64,000 nucleotides of DNA from Marsupella aquatica (Eukaryota > Marchantiophyta), in assembly GCA_973895155.1 (NCBI GenBank), contig OZ316897.1:13020001-13084000 (forward strand). The letters run 5' to 3'. This document shows positions 56,487 to 64,000 of this stretch, in pieces. Within the stretch, counting starts at the first letter, position 1; each line of letters opens with the position of its first letter. Position numbers and translations under genes: made by a program. The notes beneath the pieces are model-generated. The model made no database searches. It was not told the DNA's origin and worked only from the letters and a program-made list of their open reading frames with translations.

Positions 56487-56681
56487 ATGGCGAATGTTCA
56501 GAAGATATCACCACCTGAGTGCAAAATGATTATCCGACGAAAGCAAGCGTCTCTCGGTCGAGACTCCTCCTTCATCCATCATATTGATGGATTCGAATAT
56601 TTATACTTCACAGCACAACGCTCTACAGCTGACTGCGATTATCTACAATTCTTGCGGGTTGCTCGATCACTGGATCCATAA
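56487..56681 (+). CDS. Possible small gene with TATA box
   Basis: A 64-codon frame (MANVQKISPPECKMIIRRKQ start) preceded by GATATATAAG at 56451-56460, spaced about 30 bases from the start codon. Such a short leader is unusual but possible. There is no recognisable domain, and the frame could be chance. Confidence 0.25.
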   Translation: MANVQKISPPECKMIIRRKQASLGRDSSFIHHIDGFEYLYFTAQRSTADCDYLQFLRVARSLDP

Positions 56682-56789
56682 TATCGACGAGCGCGTAATC
56701 CCATTCAATTAGAGTATATGGATAATTGATGTGTCACAGGGGCTAAAGAGGTGTGGCTGTTGGTCCCAAAGGACATCCAATCCGAGGAG

Positions 56790-57110
56790 GACATATCTCC
56801 GTCCATCTCCGTCCATCTCCGTCCATCCGGAAGTTTGTTTTGTAGTTTTGGGGATGGGCCCTAATATGGGCCACAGAGTATTCTCGGAAGTATTGTACAT
56901 CATGTTTCTGAAATATTGTATATTGTATTCATTGTCAAAACATGTGTCACAAACTGTAGTGTTGAGCCTATTAGTTTGACCACAAACCTTTGGCATTGTA
57001 TACCATATTTTCTGAAGTATTGTACATTGTATTGTAATAACAAGAATGTCACAAACTGGAATGTTCAGCCTTTTAGTGTGACCACATCACCACAAACTTT
57101 TGGTTGCTGG
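56790..57110. repeat. Short and ~120-bp tandem duplications
   Basis: CCGTCCATCT is repeated three times at 56798-56828. Then two diverged copies of a unit of about 120 bases contain GAAGTATTGTACAT, ATGTGTCACAAACTG/AATGTCACAAACTG and TTGACCACAAACCTTTGG-like phrases (56888-56990 and 57014-57105). Confidence 0.7.
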
Positions 57111-58860
57111 CCTGTTTTACACCTTGATCTTACATCTTACGCAATCTATTCTGAAGGGCTAGTTTGTAAGATGGGTTATTCATATAAAACAAATGACTTC
57201 CCTGCTCCAGATAGGGTTGGCTTGACTTTCCCTCGTGCATCTCGGAAACTATATAATAAAAATTCTTTAACTTTTTGCAAGTCTCTTGAGTGTCTACGGC
57301 TATGGTATGATGCTGCTGGACATAGCATGGACCATATGTCAACGCAGATACGGGGACTCCAGCGCTAAAAATAAGGGTCTTGTCTACTATAAAGGAGACC
57401 TCGAAAGAGACATATCACTTTGTGTCATTCTAAACAAACAAGTTTTACTCAATAGCCCAAATACAGGTTGCCCAAATACAGTGAGTATGCACCCATTCCC
57501 AAACCCCAGATTCTCATGCCTATCCCTACTCCCAAGCACATTCTAAATATAAAAAAATTCTACTATCAAGCAACTTATGATTTCACACCTTAACATCTTT
57601 TCTCATCTTAACACTTTTTCTGGCTTAAGTGAGATTTTTTCTGGCTTAAGTGAGATGTCAAGATGATGCAGAAATTTTTCAAGGTGGGGCACTTGCCAAG
57701 AATTCAGATGTCGTTGCAGAAAAGCTATTTGTGCGTAAAAAAAGAATTTGCATGAAGATGTCGTCAAATAAAATGTGAAAATGTGAAAAAGATATCATTG
57801 TGCAAATGATGTTGATACGGAAAAGATGTTGCATAAGAGATGTTATGGAGAAAGTTATTGAGGAAAAGAAGTGTCATGGAGGCAAGGTGAAGATCTATGC
57901 GAGACATGTGACACCAACTTTGAGGTCCAAGTAGGGTCATGCAACACTTTTTTCCTCCCCTTGATCCATTCCCCTTCTCTCCACCCCCTCCCCACCAGTG
58001 GGCAAGAGCAAGGTGCAAGGGAAAATAAATGGGAACAGGGTGCAGGCAAAGAGATGGATGGACTGTAGGTCCACCGTGTTATTAATGTTCCTTTTCCCCA
58101 TAGTCCTTCTGTTCATTCCACTCCCACCCCTCCCACTTTCCCTCCTCAAGAAAGAAAACTACCACCTAAAAGGGGTGCAACGTATTGTCAATGTGGATGT
58201 TTTTGGCCAACCAAAAAAATTGTGGGCAAAAAAGACAGTGTCAAGTGCCAATTGGTTGCAAGGAAAACCAATCCCACAAGGAAGGCAAAAAGCAAAAAAG
58301 AAAATTCTATGAAAAAAACAAAATGTCGAGTGATGCAAATAAAATAAAATGGGAGACAAAGATAATTTTATTAAGTAAAGTTTAAATGTCTGTTTAAATG
58401 AAGACTAAAAAGAAACCGAGAAAAGAAACATTGTGCAAAGGTTGAATCACCATGCCACAACAATCTACCTTCACTCACAAATGGAAAAAGAAACATCCAC
58501 CTCACCTTAGAAACAAGGAAAGGTGGGAGGAGGGCAAGGGTTCAAATTGGCCCCATAAATCTGACCAAAAACCTAACAGAAAACATAAAACTTGAACGCC
58601 ACCCCTATTGCTCCAACACTAATAAAAATAGGAAAACAAAACAAGTAAATATATAAATAAACCCTAAACTAATCAAAATACATCACTTCTCTCCATTATA
58701 AACCTCCCACCAAAGCTTGTATGTCTACTCTATAGTAACGTAGCATGTAGGTATAGGTGTATCATATGACATATATTATTGTATGCTATAGTTTGCACAT
58801 ACACCACATCCAGTAGTAGTCTACGGTACATAGCTCCCCTCCCAAGACAATAGGCCTTCT
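57111..58860. other. No gene supported
   Basis: Frames at 57130-57546 and 57764-58385 lack recognisable domains. Words such as TTCTCATCTTAACA and GAAAAGATGTTG (57570-57850) are stray units of the minisatellite seen at 59.3 kb. Confidence 0.4.
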
Positions 58861-58862
58861 TT

Positions 58863-59023
58863 GCAGGTATTTGCTTGATGGGACCCCAATATGAAAAGTT
58901 TTACTTGATAGGATCCCTGAGTGATCAAGACAGTTGATTGACCTTGAATCAATGCACCTAGAACTTTAGGGGTCCTATCAAGTTAACCTTTTCATTTTGG
59001 GGTCACATCAAGCAAATACCTGC
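58863..59023. mobile_element. Foldback MITE, copy 1
   Basis: About 160 bases with terminal inverted repeats GCAGGTATTTGCTTGATG / CATCAAGCAAATACCTGC (one mismatch region inside), extending inward through TGAAAAG and ACTTGATAGGA over more than 50 bases per arm. No coding capacity. A second copy lies at 63.4-63.7 kb. Neighbouring CTTC/CCTT words make the target duplication ambiguous. Confidence 0.8.
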
Positions 59024-59159
59024 CTTCCTTGGGCACCCCAATGCACACAATCCAATGGTGACAAAAAAAGTTCTAGAATATTTTTGATGATTGGCTAGAT
59101 CTTATTCTCTGCAGTTAAGTTTGTAAGGAGACTAATGTTGTTCTTGGTGGGGCCACACA

Positions 59160-60965
59160 TTATAGAAGTAGATATATGCCCTGCACAATATGCAAAAAGT
59201 AATTTAAAAACAATATAATTTCTATGTGGTAACCTTTGACCAGCACTGAAAAGCTAGAAAGGCTAGGTGGAGAACCAAAATCATCTATTATCAGATTATA
59301 GCCTACTAGCCCGATGTCTCTCTGTAAGTTGCACAAAAGGTGTTAAGGTGAGAAAAGATATCAAGCTGAAGAAAAGATGTTGAGATGAAACAAGATTGTG
59401 ATGAGAGAAAAAGAGTTGCGGTCAGGAAAAAAACTTGAGAAAAGATGTTGAGAGTGAAAAAAGATGTCGTTGAGAGAAAAAGATGTTGAGGTGAAGGAAA
59501 GGAGTCGAGAAAAGATGTTGAGATGAAAATAGATGTTGAGGAAAAATAAAATGGCAAAGTGAGAAAAAAAGTAAAGATGAGGAAACGATGTTAAGGGTGA
59601 GGAGAAGATGTCATGTTGAGAAAAAGACATCAAGGTGAGGAAAGATTTCAATGAGAGAAAGATATGTCCATGAGAGGAAATATGTTGAGGTTGAGAAAAA
59701 ATGTCATGGTCCGATAAAGATGTCAATGTGGAAAAACATGTCAAGGCAAGATAAAGATCATATATGTTAAGGAATGATAAATAATTATGTCAAGATTAGA
59801 AAAAGGTGTGAAGGCGAGAAAAGATGTTAAGGCGAGGAAAAAACATATAAACTTTGCAATGTAGTTGTTTGAGACATGTTATGTGTGATACTGACCATGT
59901 AGCAATTGTCATTGTTTTCAATAATCCATGTTGTTGCACATAGAAATTGGAGACTCAAGATAGCGGCCACCACATCATAGAATCTTGAGACAACCAAGTG
60001 ATAGGAACAAATGTGTTGTTTTTAGTTTTAAATTTTTAGAGAAATAAATTTATTTATATTCAATAGTTTTACAAAAAATTTAAAGTTTCTTTTCAATTGT
60101 TTAAATTTCAATAATTGAAATGTAAATGAATTTAATAAAAAAAAATCTTGGGCAGGTGATTGCAGGCTAAAGAGCAGCTTGGGTAGACATTTGATTTAGA
60201 TGGAGTGTATGGATAGATCTGATCATATAAAAAACAATATTCTGATGAAGGGTTATGATTGGTTCATGCTATTTAGTCTTGCTTGGTAAACCGTCCACAC
60301 GAAACATAAATCACTTTTGGCATATTCATTTCGATTTTCCAGGTTTTCAATTTTTCACTTAAAACAGCATGCCAAATTTGAATGACAACCACTGCATTTG
60401 TTTTTGCACAACCTTGTATTATAACTTTTGATGACTTCGGGGTCTGAGGAGATGGTCATGAAATATACAACCTATAGTTTCACTCTGCAGAGTAGGTCAC
60501 AATAGGTCATGACAGCTAAACTTCAATGGGAAAATATAGTGTGTGAAGTGAGACCATATGCACAAATTACTAAGAAATAATCTTGCTATGTGGCAATCTG
60601 TGCTCAACAGAGAATACATTTAATTTCACTCTACAAAGTAAGACATGAAAGATAGACTTCAATTGCAAATTATAGGATATATGCCATACCATATGCAAAA
60701 ATGAATAAAAAATAATCTTGCTATTTGGCCATCTGTGCTCGGTAGAGTAAAGCTAGAAAGGTTAGCTGGTCTCCCCTTGACTAGAAAGAGTGACCCTATG
60801 GTTTCACCCAGCTTAGTAGGCCATGAAAGATGGACTTATTCACAAATTAAAGTGTAGACGTCCGACCATATGCAAAAACTAATACGAAATAATCTTGCTT
60901 GGTGGCAATCATTGCTCAGCAGGGAAAAGCTAGAAAGGTTTGCTGGTGTCCCAGTTATTATTATT
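59160..60965. repeat. Degenerate ~150-bp dispersed tandem units
   Basis: Units marked by ACCATATGCAAAAA, AATAATCTTGCT, GTGGCAATC and AAAAGCTAGAAAGG occur at 60555-60640, 60690-60760 and 60855-60945, with a diverged one at 59180-59265. Units alternate with TTTCACTCTGCAGAGTAGG-like phrases. The stretch between (59270-60450) includes the minisatellite listed separately and otherwise plain AT-rich DNA. Confidence 0.65.
59340..59860. repeat. Minisatellite of GAGAAAAGATGTTGAGG units
   Basis: About 25 degenerate units of 16-22 bases with the core AAAGATGTTGAGGTGAG. The core is the reverse complement of the CCTCGACATCTT core at 4.5-5.5 kb, so the two arrays are related and inverted relative to each other. 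Confidence 0.8.
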
Positions 60966-61985
60966 AAGAGTGACCAACATAGACTGGAGTTCAAGTGGAA
61001 TGCAATCCCAACACTCATTGTGGAGAACTTCGTTTTGTGCATCTCAGTTATGATCTTCAGTCTGAAAGTGGCCAATTTATGAACGAGGGGCTTGCCAACC
61101 TAGGGGTTTTGGAGACAGCTTAATTAGGCTTTGGTATCATCAATCTATGCCAGAGCCCATTTTCTCTTAACTGTGGCAATCCTACCAGCAACTAAAATGT
61201 GGATGGCAAAAAGTTTGGCTCCACAGTCCTGTAACGACTGATCATCCTACCATGTGTTCAACCACAGTATTTCTAAAGCAATCCCACAACTGCAACCATG
61301 ACTGAACCACGCATGACTTGTAAAATGTCCCATTCTCGTTGGATGCGACAGGTTTTGCACTGTCTTCAGACCCTTAAAAACACGAAAATACTAATCCCAA
61401 GATAGATCTAAAATGTCTGTTGAACCGAAACACCAGCAAGACAACCACAATTGTGTCACCTTGCGTTTCAGTGCAAAATAGACCGAAAATCTTTGAAGCA
61501 GTACTGGTGTTTGTCGGACCACTTACACTTGGAACTCTATGTATGCAGGAATGCAAACACCAGATTTCTGTTGTAAAGTTCGCACATCCCTTGATGTTTA
61601 ACCTAACATGTGATGTTTAACCTAACATGTCAAATGAAGATCAAACCCAAATATCCATTGATTGGTATTGGTTTCACTCGACCTCTGAACCCTGAATGTC
61701 TTGATGCAGTCATCTTAAGAGGTAGATGTTAAAGCTGTCAGCCCCTACTTTGAAAGAACACTAAGCTCTGCAGCAGGATATCAAGTTCGTTCAATCCTCT
61801 CCAGACTTCTTCCCTCTCACACAAGTAATCAGGAAATAAGTAAGGTATCCTACAGTTGCACAAGTTATTTGATCGGAAGTGATTGCTCTCCATCATCACT
61901 TCAATCACCTTTATAAAATTGAGAGATGGATTCAGCAACTCACGAGCAGAGCAGATAGAAGTAAAGCCTCATCAATCCGCTAGTC
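60966..61985. other. No gene seen
   Basis: No supported coding frame. A small duplication GTTTAACCTAACATGT lies at 61597-61630. Confidence 0.45.
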
Positions 61986-61989
61986 AGAA

Positions 61990-62245
61990 TGATTGCAATG
62001 ATCATTCTCATTGCAATCATTCTCACGAAGTGATAGAGCCGTAATTTTGCCACATGAAGCTCCGAGCTGAGAAACATTCGAGAATGTAGACAAACACGCA
62101 CGCAACAGGAACTCCGCTAGTCCGACACGATTGCAATGGGCAGGATTCTCAAGAAGTGATTATTAGAACCCTAAAGTTTCCACACGAAGCTCCCAGCTGA
62201 GAAACATTGGGAGAATATAGGTCAAAACGCATGCAACAGGAACAC
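61990..62245. repeat. Direct duplication, ~130-bp unit
   Basis: Two copies share GATTGCAATG, TTCTCA(C/A)GAAGTGAT, CCACACGAAGCTCC-AGCTGAGAAACATT and CGCACGCAACAGGAAC (first about 62010-62115, second about 62130-62240). Confidence 0.75.
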
Positions 62246-62776
62246 AGACAGACAGAGGATAGAAGCTCTTCCCCGCGAGCATCAGTTATTAAATAGCACA
62301 CAATCATATCTCATCTCTGACATTTGGATGGCACAATCTATCTATCAATCGAGAAGTTATATCTTCATTTGCAAGCTGGCCGACCATCTTATCCAACGTT
62401 CCCCAAACTTCCAATGACTCCCAACTCCTCGAAGAACTCTTCTCGCAACGGACCCACCTCGACAGACCGAGAAGAAGACACTCAATGTAATTCCCCCACA
62501 AACCGCTGCTTCTGCGGTTAAGTAAGCAGCCAAGCAAGTGTCCCACTGCCACTCTTTTATCTCGCTGGCAATTCTCAGCCCCTCCCCATAAACGTTACTG
62601 GAGCGAAACCCTAATCCCTCAATTAAGTCTCAACCCATCTTCCAAGAGGTAAACCAGTCCTCAGAACATCCAAAATGAAGAAGAATGCGATTTTCCGATT
62701 CCAACGAAAGACATTGCAGCACCGAAGCTCTTCCCACAATGAGGAAAGCAAGAGACAGGCACTACCACTACTTCTA

Positions 62777-63070
62777 CTACTCGTCGTCAATGTTGTAGGT
62801 GGGTTTGGCGTCCTTGCCCCAGCCGACGTTCTTAATCGAGGCGAGGTAATTGCGCACAACAGGCCTGCACTTCTGGTAGTGGTTGACGCCCTCCCTCCGG
62901 TAGCAGGCCTTCACTCTGTCGCGCAGCTCCTTGGCGACCTCGATGGCCACGAGCTTCTCCCTCACGATGTACTCTCGCTGCTCCAGCATAGCCACGGGAT
63001 CTGCGTAGGGATGCGCGGGGTCGAAGTCATCGGGCGGCGACTCGTCGAATTTCTGCCCCTTGTACACCAT
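62777..63070 (-). CDS. NDUFB10: NADH dehydrogenase [ubiquinone] 1 beta subcomplex subunit 10, plant type
   Basis: 97 codons in one exon, close to the length of plant PDSW/NDUFB10 proteins. The family core is clear: FDESPPDDFDP near the start, YADPVAMLEQREYIVREK, a charged helix, then CYRREGVNHYQKCRPVVRNYL with two Cys 11 residues apart and GVGWGKDAKP near the end. It is an accessory subunit of the membrane arm of mitochondrial complex I; like its relatives it has no cleavable presequence. The start MVYKGQKF is the only Met before the core. The frame is intact with no stop or shift, and the leader upstream is C/T-rich, so this is the best candidate in the window for a working host gene. Confidence 0.93.
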   Translation of the reverse strand: MVYKGQKFDESPPDDFDPAHPYADPVAMLEQREYIVREKLVAIEVAKELRDRVKACYRREGVNHYQKCRPVVRNYLASIKNVGWGKDAKPTYNIDDE

Positions 63071-63230
63071 TCTTCCTTGCCTTCCTCAATTCCGCTCGAT
63101 CTTCACTCGATCCAATTTCGTTCCTCGGTACCTTCTCTTCCCTTGCTCAATCTTCACTCGATCAAATTTCGTTCCTCGGTTCCTTCTCTTCCCTTCGCTT
63201 CGCTTCGCATTCACCCACCAAACGACTGAC
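63071..63230 (-). promoter_or_regulatory. Leader/promoter-proximal region of the NDUFB10 gene
   Basis: Directly upstream of the start codon. It contains a duplication of about 51 bases (CTTCACTCGATC and AATTTCGTTCCTCGGT at 63101 and 63152) and CTTCGCTTCG words; on the coding strand this is GA-rich (GAAGGGAAGAGAAGG). No clear TATA box is seen. Confidence 0.4.
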
Positions 63231-63409
63231 TTCAGAGATCCTGAAGGTCACGAAATGGATCTGCCTTTATGGAAACAATTCGGAGAGAATTGAATGATGA
63301 AACGAGACCTCTTGATGCTCTGAGCTGAGAATCTTTCAAGGTTTTTCTTTTGGACACTGATTTCTTTTATACTATTGGACCCAGCTGAGTTGTTTTAAAG
63401 GATTGAGAG

Positions 63410-63690
63410 GGATGGCCCCCCAAAATGAAATGTGTTACTTGATAGTACCCCTCTAGTTTTGAGTACCTTGATTCAAGGTCTATCAACGTCAATCAATACT
63501 TTGGATTACTCAATCAATGGTGTGTATCACTCAGGGGTCCTATCAAATAACACTTTTCATTTTAATGTCCCATCAAGCAAGCAAATACCTCTAAGTTGAG
63601 AACTACTCTCCTACTAGTAACACTTTTCATTTTAATGTCCCATCAAGCAAGCAAATACCTCTAAGTTGTGAACTACTCTGCTACTGGAAA
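63410..63690. mobile_element. Foldback MITE, copy 2, with duplicated right arm
   Basis: It matches copy 1 (58.9 kb): CCAAAATGAAATGTGTTACTTGATAG on the left pairs with CTATCAAATAACACTTTTCATTTT on the right, but the outermost left end is missing. The right arm (AACACTTTTCATTTTAATG through AAATACCTCTAAGTTG) is tandemly duplicated with a 63-base period at about 63556 and 63619. Confidence 0.75.
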
Positions 63691-64000
63691 GAGTAGGGGA
63701 AGTCATCCCCACTCTGGGATAATGGGGACAACTGGCCGTAAACTCAGGAGGGCGTTTATAGCCTTTGGAGCTTACAGCCCATCTTACGAATAATAAATTG
63801 TGATGAGAAACAAGAGTTGGGTCTGCCTTCTAGAGTGGAGCCTCTAGACCGTGACTCTGGGGGCCCACCCAAATTTATGTGGATGAAAATAACCATGGGA
63901 TGTTATGATAATTAATATGCATAATGATTTTTGTCATTGTTTCTATTATGATTCGAAGAATGGGCATTCAGGCTTCATTATTGTCAAGTGGGGATGAGTT
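63691..64000. other. No gene seen
   Basis: Plain sequence to the window edge; no coding frame or repeat is supported. Confidence 0.5.

Noticed and set aside
62675-63229. 184-codon plus-strand frame with hydrophobic runs
   Set aside because: It is antisense to the intact, clearly recognisable NDUFB10 gene and its repeated leader.

Overview
The window reads as nuclear DNA of a land plant, dominated by decayed and nested transposable elements with few ordinary genes. Signs of a plant are a plant-type NDUFB10 (complex I) gene at the right end, Ty1/copia and Ty3/gypsy pol genes of plant type, a CACTA (En/Spm) element with TNP2 and DUF4218 domains, degenerate TTTAGGG-like repeats, and an EDM2-like PHD module. 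The relics of an alpha/beta-hydrolase (SERAC1-like) family at the left end hint at a seedless plant (bryophyte or lycophyte), because such families are prominent there; this is an inference and no species can be named.

Layout. 1-18 kb: no intact gene. It holds two or three decayed copies of one hydrolase gene (0.76-1.19, 10.3-11.3, perhaps 13.1-13.6 kb), a repeated noncoding module (5.5, 6.15 and 17.4-18.0 kb) and many tandem repeats. 18-23.3 kb: a broken F-box-like gene cut off by a minus-strand copia element, which itself carries a 1.3 kb insertion. 23.3-31.4 kb: a CACTA element starting CACTACAACACTATCGG, inserted into the copia element. It has repeated TTGCGAA/TTCGCAA subterminal motifs, a minus-strand TnpA-like gene and a plus-strand TNP2 transposase gene, both damaged; its right end was not found. 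32-38.4 kb: on the minus strand, a nearly intact two-exon gene for a 1,490-residue zinc-finger protein with a P-element/THAP9-like RNase H-fold core, followed upstream by an EDM2-like PHD gene and a Cys-rich ORF. 42-52.9 kb: a minus-strand gene (finger-like N-terminus, acidic repeats, basic tail) split by a Ty3/gypsy element of about 8.3 kb. The gypsy has protease, RT-RNase H and integrase, an extra ORF of about 800 codons downstream of integrase, and about 14 copies of a 20-bp palindrome, GGACGCTTTCTGAAGCGTCC. A different motif, AACATAAAC, recurs through 51.2-53.4 kb around and inside the introns of the split gene. 53.4-64 kb: small possible genes (including an MGNSKS protein with a myristoylation-type start), tandem repeats, two copies of a foldback MITE, a minisatellite related in inverse orientation to the one at 4.5-5.5 kb, and the NDUFB10 gene.

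Working hypothesis: the P-like transposase gene, the PHD gene, the Cys-rich ORF and the split acidic gene lie on one strand and may be parts of one large, little-described plant DNA transposon (about 32-53.4 kb including the nested gypsy). Its termini were not found, so the composite is unproven; the individual coding regions are well supported.
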